This document shows positions 26,164-35,849 of a stretch of 64,000 nt of DNA, in pieces. This DNA is from Romboutsia hominis (GTDB taxonomy: Bacteria; Bacillota; Clostridia; Peptostreptococcales; Peptostreptococcaceae). A model generated the notes under the pieces. That model saw nothing but the letters and a program-made list of their open reading frames with translations, had not been told where the DNA came from and made no database searches. Each line of letters starts with the position of its first letter. The first letter of the stretch is position 1. The translations under genes were made by a program, and so were the position numbers. The stretch is taken from contig NZ_LN650648.1 of assembly GCF_900002575.1 (NCBI RefSeq), forward strand, positions 1,240,001 to 1,304,000, read 5' to 3'.

Positions 26164-27696
26164 ATGGGAAACAACACAAGTAGTGCAAAGAAACTTACTT
26201 TAATGTCATTAATATTAATGATATTTACATCAGTGTTTGGTTTTGCTAACATGCCAAGATCATACTACTTAATGGGATATGGAGCTATACCTTGGTATAT
26301 ACTAAGTGCATTAGTATTCTTCATACCTTATGCATTCATGATGGCAGAATACGGATCATCTTTCAAAAATGAAAGTGGTGGTATGTATTCATGGATGGAA
26401 AAATCTGTAGGACCTAAGTATGCATTCATAGGAACATTCATGTGGTATGCTTCTTATATAATATGGATGGTTAACGTATCTTCAGGTATATGGATACCGT
26501 TTTCGAATGCCATATTTGGAGCAGATATAACTCAAAGTTGGAGTTTATTTGGATTAAGTTCAACTCAAACTATAGGAATACTTGGTGCTTTATGGATAGT
26601 ATTTGTTACAGTAGTAGCAAGTAAAGGTGTTGAAAAGATAACAAAGGTTACTTCTATAGGTGGTACATTTGTTGCCTTATTAAACATAGTATTATTAGTT
26701 GGAGCATTAGCTGTAGTTATATTTAACGGTGGAGAATTAGCTCAACCAGTAAACAATTTTGCAGATGCATTTTTAACTTCTCCAAACCCTGCTTACCAAA
26801 GTCCATTAATGGTATTATCATTTGTTACATTTGCAATTTTTGCATTTGGAGGACTTGAAGTTTTAGGAGGATTAGTTGACCAAACTGAAAATGCTGAGAA
26901 AACATTCCCTAAAGGTCTTGCTATATCTGCTATAGTTATATCTATAGGATATGCTATTGGTATATTTGCATGTGGTATGTTCACTAACTGGGCTGATATA
27001 CTATCAGACAAGAGCGTTCACATGGGTAACGTTGCATATGTTTTAATGCAAAACTTAGGATACCAATTAGGACATGCTATGGGAACTACTGATGCTGTAG
27101 CTATGCAAATGGGTGCTTGGACAGCTAGATTCGTTGGTTTATCAATGTTCTTAGCATTCATGGGAGCATTCTTTACATTAACATATTCACCACTTAAAAC
27201 TTTAATATCTGGTTCACCTAAAGAAATATGGCCAGGTAAGTTTGCTGAGATGAAAAATGGTATGCCAGTAAACGCTATGAAAGTGCAAGCTATAATAGTT
27301 ATAGTTATAATATTAGTAGTAGCATTTGGTGGTAAAGGAGCAGCTGACTTCTTTAATATATTAGTTCTTATGACTAACGTAGCTATGACTATACCATACT
27401 TATTCTTATCATCAGCATTCCCAGCTTTCAAGAAAAAGCAATTAAATGGTGAAGTTGATAAAGCATTCGTAGCTTACAAGAAACAAGGTGCTGCAACACT
27501 TGCTGCTTGGATAATAGGAATAATGGTTGGATTTGCTAACTTATTCTCAATAGTACAACCTGCAATAGATGGAAAGTTCTTTGATACAATAATGATGATA
27601 TTAGGACCAACATTATTTGGTTTAATAGCGTTCTTATTATATAGTAGATATGAAAAGAATCATTTAAGCAAAAATAGTACAAAAAAAGCAAGCTAG
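26164..27696 (+). CDS. Glutamate/GABA-type antiporter, YjeM/GadC family (APC superfamily)
   Basis: 510 residues, 12 membrane segments. It starts TLMSLILMIFTSVFGFANMPRSYYLMGYGAIPWY, as in YjeM/GadC-type amino-acid antiporters, and has FGGLEVLGGLVDQTENAEKTFPKG in segment 6-7. Codon use is shifted toward TTC, AAC, TAC and GGA compared with neighbours, as expected for a highly expressed gene. It probably exchanges an amino acid with its amine or fermentation product. It stands alone between its own promoter and a terminator. Confidence 0.88.
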   Translation: MGNNTSSAKKLTLMSLILMIFTSVFGFANMPRSYYLMGYGAIPWYILSALVFFIPYAFMMAEYGSSFKNESGGMYSWMEKSVGPKYAFIGTFMWYASYIIWMVNVSSGIWIPFSNAIFGADITQSWSLFGLSSTQTIGILGALWIVFVTVVASKGVEKITKVTSIGGTFVALLNIVLLVGALAVVIFNGGELAQPVNNFADAFLTSPNPAYQSPLMVLSFVTFAIFAFGGLEVLGGLVDQTENAEKTFPKGLAISAIVISIGYAIGIFACGMFTNWADILSDKSVHMGNVAYVLMQNLGYQLGHAMGTTDAVAMQMGAWTARFVGLSMFLAFMGAFFTLTYSPLKTLISGSPKEIWPGKFAEMKNGMPVNAMKVQAIIVIVIILVVAFGGKGAADFFNILVLMTNVAMTIPYLFLSSAFPAFKKKQLNGEVDKAFVAYKKQGAATLAAWIIGIMVGFANLFSIVQPAIDGKFFDTIMMILGPTLFGLIAFLLYSRYEKNHLSKNSTKKAS

Positions 27697-27740
27697 AATA
27701 TAACTGATTAGTAAAATAAATTTCATGTTTGAAACTTTTA

Positions 27741-27782
27741 AAATATAGCTATTTAAGTTTAACTTAAGTAGCTATATTTTTT
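27741..27782. terminator. Bidirectional hairpin shared by converging genes
   Basis: A nearly perfect palindrome of 39 bases (one G-U pair). The minus-strand gene's stop at 27772-27774 lies inside its right arm. Confidence 0.85.
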
Positions 27783-28041
27783 GTATATAATTTAAAGAAT
27801 CATCTAAATTATTAAATGTTTTTCTAGGTATTATAAGTCTTTCTATATTATTGCCAACAGTATAAAAATCAAATATTTTATCTATTCTTATTTCTATAAA
27901 ATCATCAATATAACTTATATATATACATTTAGTATATTTAAAGTAGGTTTTAATAATTACTGCTTTAGTACTAGTAGTTTTTATTAAGGTATAGTCATAT
28001 AGATTTAAGTTTTTTTCTAGATAATTTATATAGTCATCCAT
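27772..28041 (-). CDS. Hypothetical 89-residue protein
   Basis: Small soluble protein with alternating hydrophobic strands (YTLIKTTSTKAVIIKTYFKY, CIYISYIDDFIEIRIDKIF) and many aromatic residues, probably a beta-sheet domain. AAGGAGG stands before ATG, so it is likely real. No family recognised. Confidence 0.65.
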   Translation of the reverse strand: MDDYINYLEKNLNLYDYTLIKTTSTKAVIIKTYFKYTKCIYISYIDDFIEIRIDKIFDFYTVGNNIERLIIPRKTFNNLDDSLNYIQKI

Positions 28042-28271
28042 ATAATTCCTCCTTAGAATATATTATAATTAGATTATTGACAAAAGATAAAAAAATAATC
28101 TATAAAACATTAAATTATATACTTAAATAGATTAAAATAGCTATTATTAATTTATGTTTCAATAACAAAAAGGTTGATTTGTCCATTTTGCCAATGGTTT
28201 TACAAAACTTGTAAAATAAATAACAATTGTGTATGATAAAATTATTAATATGAAATTCATGGAGGGCAAAT

Positions 28272-28739
28272 ATGAAATTAGTAGATTTAAACAATTACAT
28301 ATTAAATGATTTTGATAAGAATATCTTCAAAAGAATGACTAAAGATAGTGAAGTAAATTTAAATAATTATGTTTGTAGCGTTATATGTGATTTAGTAAAC
28401 TTTATACCTATGGGGGAAGAATTAAAAAAAGAAACAAAAGAAAATATAAAAAACTGTGATGAAGTAGAAGTAGGTGAAATAGCCACTTACACAAGTTTAA
28501 TACCTTATGTTCAATTAGAACTTAAAGATAATAAAGATGTGGCTATAATTGCTAATAGCTTAGTTGAAAAGCTTATAAGTTATATAGTGGGATACTTAAG
28601 CAAAGAAGAGTTTGATAAAAACTTAGAAAATATTCAAGGTATGTTAAATATTTCTTATATGTTTTATGATGGGCTAGTTAAATACTTTACTTTTAATAGA
28701 GAGTATATAGTAAGTACAATAGATAAAAATATTAAATAA
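28272..28739 (+). CDS. Hypothetical 155-residue protein
   Basis: Soluble helical protein with no signal peptide. Segments VCSVICDLVNFIPMGEEL and NSLVEKLISYIVGYL are amphipathic helices. GGAGGG precedes the ATG and a strong terminator follows. No recognised domain. Confidence 0.7.
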   Translation: MKLVDLNNYILNDFDKNIFKRMTKDSEVNLNNYVCSVICDLVNFIPMGEELKKETKENIKNCDEVEVGEIATYTSLIPYVQLELKDNKDVAIIANSLVEKLISYIVGYLSKEEFDKNLENIQGMLNISYMFYDGLVKYFTFNREYIVSTIDKNIK

Positions 28740-28742
28740 TAA

Positions 28743-28779
28743 AAATGCTGGATAAGGTAATGGGCCTTATCCAGCATTT
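28743..28779 (+). terminator. Intrinsic terminator
   Basis: Perfect 15-base-pair stem (AAATGCTGGATAAGG with its complement), 7-base loop. Confidence 0.88.
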
Positions 28780-28809
28780 AATTATTTATTAAGTTTAAAA
28801 TAAAACATG

Positions 28810-29640
28810 TTATACAAGAGATGTAAGTTGATTAGTATTTACACATTGATTAAAGTAATTATACAAATCTTCTTCTTTTTTGAATAAAGGCAGATTCATA
28901 TTTTTATGAACTTTTACAAGCCAAGGGATATTTAATCCTACTTCTTCAATAATATTAGCTTCTTTAAAAACTTCCATACAATTACCTTCAATAACAATAC
29001 TACCTTTATTTAAAACATATATATAATCACAAATCTCATATATTAAATCCATATCATGACTTGAAATAACTACTTTAATTCCATTATCGCATAAATTTTT
29101 TAAAATATTTACTATAGCTTTTGTGCTTTTAGGGTCAAGTCCTGCTGTAGGTTCATCTAAAAGAACCACTTTATTTTCCATAGCTATAACAGAAGCTATA
29201 GCCACTCTTTTTTTCTGACCATAACTTAAAAAGTGGACTGGTTTATCTATTAAATCTAAAGCATTGACTAATTTTAATGCATTATGTACTTTTTCTTTTA
29301 TTTTATCTTCGGGTACACCTATATTTCTTAGTGAAAAAGCAACATCATCGTATACTCTTGAATAAAATATTTGCTTATCTGGATCTTGAAATACTATACC
29401 TACTTCTTTTCTTAAATTGTACAAATCTTTCTTTTTATATGAAAGTTCTTTATTGTTATAAAATATACTTCCTTCAGAGGGCTTTAATATACCTACTAGA
29501 TTCATAAATAAAGTAGACTTACCAGAACCATTAGCTCCAATTATCCCAATCATATTTCCTTTTGAAAAATCTAAATTTATATTGTTTATTGCCTTATTTT
29601 CTTTTTCATATTTGTATGTTAAATTATTTACCTTAAACAT
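28810..29640 (-). CDS. cbiO: Cobalt ECF transporter ATPase
   Basis: 276 residues. ABC ATPase with Walker A GANGSGKST (35-43), Q-loop VFQDPDKQIF, signature LSYGQKKR, Walker B VVLLDEPTAGLD and switch histidine SSHDMD. The DPDKQIFY Q-loop region is typical of CbiO/EcfA. It begins 9 bases after cbiQ. It powers cobalt uptake by the CbiMNQO complex. Confidence 0.94.
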   Translation of the reverse strand: MFKVNNLTYKYEKENKAINNINLDFSKGNMIGIIGANGSGKSTLFMNLVGILKPSEGSIFYNNKELSYKKKDLYNLRKEVGIVFQDPDKQIFYSRVYDDVAFSLRNIGVPEDKIKEKVHNALKLVNALDLIDKPVHFLSYGQKKRVAIASVIAMENKVVLLDEPTAGLDPKSTKAIVNILKNLCDNGIKVVISSHDMDLIYEICDYIYVLNKGSIVIEGNCMEVFKEANIIEEVGLNIPWLVKVHKNMNLPLFKKEEDLYNYFNQCVNTNQLTSLV

Positions 29641-29649
29641 GATATTCTC

Positions 29650-30330
29650 CTATATATGAAATTTCCCATCATACAATTTCATATCTAAGGTTATACTCAT
29701 ATCTTCATATTTTCTCATCATTCTAAAGAATAAGATTTTTATAAGTAGTGCTGTTGAGTTATAAGAATTTTTTAGATTTATATAACCAAATCTTAATTCT
29801 TGAGATTTATAAATATCTTTTATTTCTTCTAAAAATATGAATATGAATCTATATGTCAAAACCATAAGTTCTACTAATGTATCTGGGATATGTAATTTTT
29901 TTAATATAATTATTAATTGGTTAAATGGTGTAGTAAGTATTAAAAAATAAATAGATATAACTGAACTTATAGCTCTTAGTAATATATAAATTGAGTTTTT
30001 AACTGAAAATAAAGTTGTTCCTATATATAAGTTAAAAACTTTGATGTTAAATATAAAGCCTTGATTTTCAAATGATATGTTAATCATATTAAGTATAGTT
30101 CCTATAATTAAAAAATATATAGGTATCCTTAAACATTTTATATATAGTTTAATATTAACTTTTGCTATAAAAATGATTAAAAAGCTTACTATTAACATTA
30201 CCAAAAAATGAAGCATTATATTATTTATAATTACAGAAATAGTTAAGGCTAAAAAGCTAATAAGCAATTTAGCCATAGGGTTAGTATTTCTTAAAGCATT
30301 TGTATATGCACATTTATCAATTTCCAGCAT
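29650..30330 (-). CDS. cbiQ: Cobalt ECF transporter membrane protein
   Basis: 226 residues, about five membrane helices with a cytosolic coupling region (ELRFGYINLKNS, then FFRMMRKYEDMSITLDMKLYDG) typical of the CbiQ/EcfT family. It couples the ATPase to CbiM/CbiN. The start follows the cbiN stop directly (AAAAGGTG ribosome site inside the cbiN end). Confidence 0.9.
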   Translation of the reverse strand: MLEIDKCAYTNALRNTNPMAKLLISFLALTISVIINNIMLHFLVMLIVSFLIIFIAKVNIKLYIKCLRIPIYFLIIGTILNMINISFENQGFIFNIKVFNLYIGTTLFSVKNSIYILLRAISSVISIYFLILTTPFNQLIIILKKLHIPDTLVELMVLTYRFIFIFLEEIKDIYKSQELRFGYINLKNSYNSTALLIKILFFRMMRKYEDMSITLDMKLYDGKFHI

Positions 30331-30630
30331 TTATTTTTTTTCACCTTTTTTTCTTCCTAGATAGTAGCCTATAAATCCAGCTCCTATAGCTGCTTGTGTA
30401 GAGAATAGTAAGCTCTCTATTTCTCCACTAGGTGGCTCGTATAAGCTACTAAACCAAGGTTTATAATCCGGATTTATCTCTGTTATTAGGCCCTCTGCCT
30501 CTCCATCAGCACCACCATATTCAGCTGATGAATTTAATAATAAAGGAGTTATTATAAGTATTATGGTTAAAGCTAATAATATTAAATTTTTATTTCTAAG
30601 TTTGTTTTTAGTTTTAGAATTTGTACTCAT
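30331..30630 (-). CDS. cbiN: Cobalt transport protein CbiN
   Basis: 99 residues from ATG 30630, chosen over the in-frame ATG 30651 because GAAGGAG precedes it at good spacing. Two membrane helices (about 16-32 and 73-88) flank an extracellular loop with [15 protein letters not shown] and [14 protein letters not shown], the CbiN signature. It overlaps the cbiM end by 17 bases. Confidence 0.9.
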   Translation of the reverse strand: MSTNSKTKNKLRNKNLILLALTIILIITPLLLNSSAEYGGADGEAEGLITEINPDYKPWFSSLYEPPSGEIESLLFSTQAAIGAGFIGYYLGRKKGEKK

Positions 30631-31342
30631 TAATTTCAACTCCTTCTTCATTTTGTGTTATTAAATTATATACTAAAGTAGTTAATAATCCTTCTGCTAT
30701 AGCTATTGGTATTTGAGTCGTGAAAAATACTCCTAAAAATTTAACTAAAGACATCATAACTCCTCCACTAGGGTCAGGGAATGCTAGTGCCAATTGAGTT
30801 GCTGTTACTGTATATGTAGCTAAATCACCTAAGGCTGCTGCTAAAAATACACTCATTCCAACGTTTACATTTCTTTTTCTACAAAGTTTAAATATAAAAT
30901 ATGACACTATTGGTCCAACTATTGCCATTGAAAATGCATTAGCGCCTAAAGTAGTTAATCCTCCATGTGCAAGTAATAATGCTTGAAATAATAAAGCTAT
31001 TGTTCCTATTACTGCCATAACAGCTGGTCCAAATAATATTGCACCAAGACCTACTCCTGTAGGATGTGAACAACTACCTGTTAAAGACGGTATTTTTAGT
31101 GCTGATAACACAAATACAAAAGCTCCTGCTAAGGCTAATAAAACCTTCTTTTTAGGATCTTGCTTTACTATGGTATTAATAGATTTTAACCCATATATGA
31201 AAAATGGAATAAATACTATTGTCCAAAGTATAGACCATTTTGCGGGTAAATATCCTTCCATAATATGCATAGCACTAGCATTTAATGGATTTAAAATGAT
31301 AAGTAGCACACCTGCTACTAATGATAGTGGTAAAAAATTCAT
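30614..31342 (-). CDS. cbiM: Cobalt transport protein CbiM (S-component)
   Basis: 242 residues. After a signal-like N-terminus it shows MHIMEGYLP (about 25-33), the conserved metal-binding start of mature CbiM, plus [12 protein letters not shown] (about 90-101) and [15 protein letters not shown]. About seven membrane helices. First gene of cbiMNQO, located downstream of a cobalamin riboswitch, which is expected to shut the operon off when B12 is plentiful. Confidence 0.94.
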   Translation of the reverse strand: MNFLPLSLVAGVLLIILNPLNASAMHIMEGYLPAKWSILWTIVFIPFFIYGLKSINTIVKQDPKKKVLLALAGAFVFVLSALKIPSLTGSCSHPTGVGLGAILFGPAVMAVIGTIALLFQALLLAHGGLTTLGANAFSMAIVGPIVSYFIFKLCRKRNVNVGMSVFLAAALGDLATYTVTATQLALAFPDPSGGVMMSLVKFLGVFFTTQIPIAIAEGLLTTLVYNLITQNEEGVEINEYKF

Positions 31343-31559
31343 CTTTATACCTCACTTTCAAAGTTTATTAAATTTTTATGTGATAAATTAATGTAAGTAT
31401 ATAATGGGTAAAGACGAAATTTGATTTGCTTTAACTAGATGTCTAAAATTTATATTATTCATAATCAAAAATTAGATTAGTTTGATTAGATATATTTAAT
31501 TTTAAATTAAGTTATCAAAACTATATACATTCAAAATTAAATAGATTTTGTCACGAACT

Positions 31560-31588
31560 AAAAAATCCTAATCATTGGATTAGGATTT
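31560..31588 (-). terminator. Terminator of the cobalamin riboswitch expression platform
   Basis: On the minus strand AAATCCTAATC/GATTAGGATTT with a 4-base loop and six T, about 220 bases before cbiM. A further pairing AATACCT/AGGTATT (31605-31632) is a candidate antiterminator helix. Confidence 0.8.
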
Positions 31589-31659
31589 AAATAACTTTCT
31601 AATTAATACCTATTTATTAAAAATAAGGTATTATTCTTTATTATTTTCCTTCACCCCGA

Positions 31660-31830
31660 AGAATATAATTTAAGTATTATAGGCAGGTCTCCTGGCTTAG
31701 CTTCATTTTACTACTTTCCCTTCCCATAATAAATTACAGTGGTTTTGAAAGTTTCATCAGCTTTACAGTAGCGGGGGCTGCAGAGGAATCTAACCTCTTT
31801 CCCTATTAATTTTAATTAAAAAAACCTAAA
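31660..31830 (-). promoter_or_regulatory. Cobalamin riboswitch
   Basis: On the minus strand GGGAA (near 31804) is followed by AGATTCCTCTGCAGCCCCCGCTACTGT and, nearer cbiM, the B12 box AAGCCAGGAGACCTGCC (about 31699-31683). These are the conserved core elements of the class I adenosylcobalamin aptamer, in correct order and about 150 bases long, leading to the terminator above. Confidence 0.95.
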
Positions 31831-31970
31831 ATACAAATTTTTAATTTATCACATATTTATATAATACTACAACTTTTATTATATTCCTCTATTTTTTATA
31901 AAAAAATATTAAAAAATTTAATTAAATCTTAAAATATATAGATTTATAAATAATATTTATTTAAAATTTA

Positions 31971-32029
31971 TTGACTAAGAACAAACTAACTGTATAATAT
32001 GTATATATACAGTATATACATATTATACA
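31971..32029 (+). promoter_or_regulatory. GntR gene promoter covered by a 39-base palindrome
   Basis: TTGACT (31971-31976), 16-base spacer, TATAAT (31993-31998). A perfect 17-base inverted repeat (TGTATAATATGTATATA at 31991-32007 and its complement at 32013-32029, 5-base centre) covers the -10 box and start region, the expected autoregulatory operator of the GntR protein. Confidence 0.8.
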
Positions 32030-32042
32030 GAAAGGAGATAAA

Positions 32043-32417
32043 ATGAACATAATAATTTCAAATGCTTCTGATTTACCCATATATATGCAAATAGTAAATC
32101 ATATAAAGAAGAACATATTAAGTGGTACTTTAGAAGAAGGAAAAGCTCTACCATCTATAAGAGCATTAGCTAAAGATTTAGGAATAAGTTTTATAACTAC
32201 TAAAAGAGCTTATGAAGAATTAGAAAAACTAGGACTTATAAACACCGTACCGGGAAAAGGTTGTTACGTATCTTCTTTTAATAAAGAACTAGTATATGAA
32301 GCTAAAATGAGAGAGATAGAAGAAAAGTTAGAAGAATCTATAAATCTATCTAAAATGATGGGTTTATCAAAAAGTGAATTAATAGAAATATTAGAGAGTC
32401 TATACGAGGGGGAGTAA
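32043..32417 (+). CDS. GntR family regulator, YtrA subfamily
   Basis: 124 residues. N-terminal winged helix: LPIYMQIVNHIKKNILSG (12-29), LPSIRALAKDLGISFITTKRAYEELEKLG (about 37-65). The short C-terminal helix is typical of YtrA-type repressors, which regulate the ABC transporter encoded next to them. AAAGGAG upstream; the ABC gene starts 1 base after its stop. Confidence 0.92.
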   Translation: MNIIISNASDLPIYMQIVNHIKKNILSGTLEEGKALPSIRALAKDLGISFITTKRAYEELEKLGLINTVPGKGCYVSSFNKELVYEAKMREIEEKLEESINLSKMMGLSKSELIEILESLYEGE

Positions 32418-32418
32418 T

Positions 32419-33246
32419 ATGTTAAGACTAGAAAAGGTAAGTAAAGACTTTGATAAATTTAAGTTAGAAGATATATCTTTTGAATTAAAAGAGGGATATA
32501 TTATGGGACTTATTGGTCATAATGGTAGTGGAAAAACTACTATTATAAAATTAATAATGAATTTACTTAATGTGGATAGTGGAAATATATATTATATGGG
32601 AGAAGATATAAATAAAATTTCTAAAAAATTTAAAGAAGAAGTAGGATTTGTATATGATGAATTATATTTTTACGAACATCTTAAGGTTAAAGAATTTAAA
32701 AATATAGTTAAAAGTTTTTACAAAAACTTTGAAAATAACAAATTTGATAATTATTTAGAAAAATTTAAAATAGATAAAGACACTAAAATAAAAAACTTAT
32801 CAAAAGGGCAAAGTATAAAATTAATGCTAGCAAATGCACTAAGTCATAATGCTAAGTTACTAGTACTTGACGAGCCAAGTAGTGGACTTGACCCTATATT
32901 TAGAAAAGAAATGATAAGTATAATTCAAGAGGAATTGGAAAGCGGAGATAAATGTGCTATATTTTCGACACATATATTAACTGATTTAGAACAATGTGCA
33001 GATTATATAACACTTATAAAAAATGGGAAATTAGTATTAAGTGAAAGTAGTGAATATATAAAAGAAAACTACAAGGTAATAAAAGGAAGTAAAAAAGAAT
33101 TAGATGATAGTAATATAAATTTTATAAAAAGAGAAGACAAAAATTACTATAGTCAGGGGCTATTTATAGAAAGTGGATACGAAACTACTAATAATATAAG
33201 TATAGCAACTATAGAAGATATTATATATTTTATGGGGAGAGATTAA
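32419..33246 (+). CDS. ABC transporter ATP-binding protein
   Basis: 275 residues. Walker A GHNGSGKTT (33-41), signature LSKGQ, Walker B LLVLDEPSSGLDP and switch FSTHI. The C-terminal 60 residues resemble the bacitracin/YtrB exporter type. It pairs with the permease at 33248. Confidence 0.92.
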   Translation: MLRLEKVSKDFDKFKLEDISFELKEGYIMGLIGHNGSGKTTIIKLIMNLLNVDSGNIYYMGEDINKISKKFKEEVGFVYDELYFYEHLKVKEFKNIVKSFYKNFENNKFDNYLEKFKIDKDTKIKNLSKGQSIKLMLANALSHNAKLLVLDEPSSGLDPIFRKEMISIIQEELESGDKCAIFSTHILTDLEQCADYITLIKNGKLVLSESSEYIKENYKVIKGSKKELDDSNINFIKREDKNYYSQGLFIESGYETTNNISIATIEDIIYFMGRD

Positions 33247-33247
33247 A

Positions 33248-33889
33248 ATGATTAATATTATAAAAAAAGATTTAAGGGCATGTTTTATGACAGATTTTAA
33301 AACTATTATAAAGTTAGTAGTAGGGCTTTTTATATTTTCATCTATATTAATGGGATTATCTAGTGTAGCAATTCCATTATTTTTAAGTTATATGTTTATA
33401 TTTAGAAGCTTTTATTTAGATGAATCTAATAAATGTGATTATTTTTTTAATAGTATGCCAATAGATAAAGAAGATATAGTTTATAGTAAATATATAGTAT
33501 CTACATTAATTATAGTATTATCTATATTATTTACTTATTTTTATTCAAAAATATTAAAGCATATATTTTATGCAGACTTAATGAATACTCAAACAATGTT
33601 AAGTACTTTAAATATATTACTTATACTAGTATCTGTATCATTTCCTATAATGTTTAAATATGGATACAAAAAATCTTATATACCTATAAATTTAGTAATG
33701 GGTATTATACTTGTATTTAGTTTATATATAACACTAAAGCCAAGAGCTGATATACATATAGAGGGACAAGAAAATTCAATTATAAGTGATCCTAAGCTAC
33801 TTATTATAAGTGGTATTTGCTTAGTTATTTACATAATATCTATGTATATATCTACTAAAATATACAATAAAAAAGAAGTAGCACTTTAA
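33248..33889 (+). CDS. ABC-2 type permease
   Basis: 213 residues with six membrane segments. The pattern YMFIFRSFYLDESNKCDYFFNSMPIDKEDIVYSKY is characteristic of ABC-2 membrane proteins (substrate-side loop followed by the coupling helix). Starts 1 base after the ATPase stop. Confidence 0.88.
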   Translation: MINIIKKDLRACFMTDFKTIIKLVVGLFIFSSILMGLSSVAIPLFLSYMFIFRSFYLDESNKCDYFFNSMPIDKEDIVYSKYIVSTLIIVLSILFTYFYSKILKHIFYADLMNTQTMLSTLNILLILVSVSFPIMFKYGYKKSYIPINLVMGIILVFSLYITLKPRADIHIEGQENSIISDPKLLIISGICLVIYIISMYISTKIYNKKEVAL

Positions 33890-33899
33890 GGGGGACAAT

Positions 33900-34439
33900 A
33901 TGAATAAAAAGTTTATAAAAGTAAGTACTATAGTATTAATACCTATAATACTTTTAATAGGATTTAGTGTATTTTATGTTAAGGATATAAATGATTACTC
34001 TGATGATGAGTTTGAAGAAAGGCTAAAAATAGAATTTAAAAATTATAAAGAAGATAAATATAGCCATATTTTAACTATAAAGATAACTAATAATTCAAAA
34101 GATATAGCTAGTTTATATGATATGGATCTTTCTTTTGACCATACAGAAAAATTTATGGAGGAATTTGGAGGAATAAGTCCAAGTGATGTAAGAATTGTAG
34201 GTCGTGAAGAAGATAGGTTTGAAGAAGGTTATAAGATGGGGATAGACCCAGGAAAAAGTAAAGATATAGTATTTAAAATACCAAAGGGACTTAGTTTAGA
34301 TGAAAAAGTATTTGATATAAAACACCCTATAATAAACTACAATGCAAGTTTTTATAAGTTTAGAACTTCATCAAACTCACTTATGATAGGAAGTGGAAGT
34401 GAAGGTGGAAGTAAAACTTTATTCTTAGAGGAGTATTAA
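33900..34439 (+). CDS. Membrane-anchored hypothetical protein of the ABC operon
   Basis: 179 residues. Single N-terminal membrane segment (about 9-27), then an extracellular domain with strand-rich repeats (HILTIKITNNSKDIASLY...DIVFKIPKG) resembling an Ig-like fold. AAGGGGG before ATG. Last-but-one gene of the GntR-ABC operon; may be an accessory sensor or immunity factor. Confidence 0.7.
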   Translation: MNKKFIKVSTIVLIPIILLIGFSVFYVKDINDYSDDEFEERLKIEFKNYKEDKYSHILTIKITNNSKDIASLYDMDLSFDHTEKFMEEFGGISPSDVRIVGREEDRFEEGYKMGIDPGKSKDIVFKIPKGLSLDEKVFDIKHPIINYNASFYKFRTSSNSLMIGSGSEGGSKTLFLEEY

Positions 34440-34489
34440 AAAAAAGAGTAGGTTATACTAATAAAAAGTATTTAAAAGGATGGTGTTTT

Positions 34490-34621
34490 ATGAATAACTT
34501 TTCTATGATGCTTATTGGTATTATACCTATGATTATATGTTTGATTTTATGGATAATGCTTATATATGCATTATTTTTAGGAATAAAAGCTTTGAAAATA
34601 TATATAAATAAAAATATTTAA
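34490..34621 (+). CDS. Small membrane protein (43 residues)
   Basis: AAAAGGATGG precedes ATG 34490. The frame encodes one long hydrophobic helix (MLIGIIPMIICLILWIMLIY...) with a short basic end (KALKIYINKNI). It lies 50 bases after the previous gene and before a terminator, so it is probably the last gene of the ABC operon. No family recognised. Confidence 0.6.
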   Translation: MNNFSMMLIGIIPMIICLILWIMLIYALFLGIKALKIYINKNI

Positions 34622-34665
34622 TAAAATTTGCTTTAGTTGTTTCATAATGACTTATTATATTGCTT

Positions 34666-34698
34666 AAAATAGCTATCTGTATAGATAGCTATTTTTTA
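34666..34698 (+). terminator. Intrinsic terminator
   Basis: AAAATAGCTATCT/AGATAGCTATTTT, 4-base loop, T-run; ends the GntR-ABC operon. Confidence 0.9.
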
Positions 34699-34847
34699 TT
34701 CTCTAGGAAAAAATATATATAACTTCAACTATTAATAAATCAATAGAAAAATCAAAGATAGTGCTGACAAGCAATAATGTATAATAAACATCATATAAAT
34801 ATAAAGGGATATAGTGTACTTAAAAAGTAAATCATATAGGAGGGAAT

Positions 34848-35759
34848 ATGAAAACTTGTAAAAATTGTAATAATCATTTAGATAAAGACCAAAGATTTTG
34901 CAATAAATGTGGATATGACACTTTAAAAGATGATCTTAAGAAAAACAATCTAAAAAACATAATAATGATAGTAGTATTTATACTTGTAGTAATAGCTTTA
35001 GTAGTATTTTCACTAAAAGATAATATAGTACAAAGTTATTATATAAAAAAGGGGGATGGTGAAAATCAAAGTAAAGCTATAAACTACTACATAAAAGCCC
35101 TAGATGCAAAATATTCTGATGAAGTAGTACAAAAGCTAGAAAGCAAAATAGAGGAAAGTGAAAATTCAGAAATGGAACTTAGTAAGTTAAAAGGTATAGT
35201 TAAAAAGGATGACTTAAATAGCATGTATCTAAATGTATACATTCAAAAAGCTAAGGAAAATTTTAATAAAGAAAATTACAAAACTACAAGAAAGTATTTA
35301 GATCTAGCTAAAGATTATAATTATGATATAGAAACTTTTGAGTACTATGAAGACTTAGTAGCTATAGAAAATGAAGCGAGTGAAAGAGAAAAAGAAGAAA
35401 AACTGGATAAGGCTAAAGAAGAAACTAAAGAAAAAGAAACTGTATATATAGTAGAAAATAATCATTTTGCCTATAATTATGATAGCGCTTATGGAAATGA
35501 TGAGAGTTATTTTATAATACCAGATAGTCATATAAGATACTTAAGTAAGGAAGAATTATTAAATTATAATAAAAGTCAGCTTGGATATATAAGGAATGAG
35601 ATATTTGCAAGGTATGGATATATATTTAAAAATGATGTATACAACAACTATTTTAACTCTATGCCTTGGTATTACCCAGATAGTACTTTTTCTGGAAATA
35701 TAGAAGATTTAAATGATATAGAAAGGTATAATATAGAACTTATAAAAAGTTTAGAATAG
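34848..35759 (+). CDS. Zinc-ribbon, single-pass membrane protein with YARHG domain
   Basis: 303 residues. N-terminal zinc ribbon (C4-x2-C7 ... C18-x2-C21), one membrane helix (about 38-58), a helical and coiled charged stalk (60-200, tandem repeats that look TPR-like), and a C-terminal YARHG domain with ARYGYIF (about 260-266) and the repeated MPWYYPDSTFSG. YARHG occurs on extracellular ends of bacterial membrane proteins; its ligand is unknown. TAGGAGGG before ATG. Confidence 0.85.
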   Translation: MKTCKNCNNHLDKDQRFCNKCGYDTLKDDLKKNNLKNIIMIVVFILVVIALVVFSLKDNIVQSYYIKKGDGENQSKAINYYIKALDAKYSDEVVQKLESKIEESENSEMELSKLKGIVKKDDLNSMYLNVYIQKAKENFNKENYKTTRKYLDLAKDYNYDIETFEYYEDLVAIENEASEREKEEKLDKAKEETKEKETVYIVENNHFAYNYDSAYGNDESYFIIPDSHIRYLSKEELLNYNKSQLGYIRNEIFARYGYIFKNDVYNNYFNSMPWYYPDSTFSGNIEDLNDIERYNIELIKSLE

Positions 35760-35849
35760 AAAATATAGTTAATCATTACTTAATAGTAGAACTATTTATT
35801 ACAAATATTTATATTTTCATATAAGAAATAAAATATTTAATATAAATAT

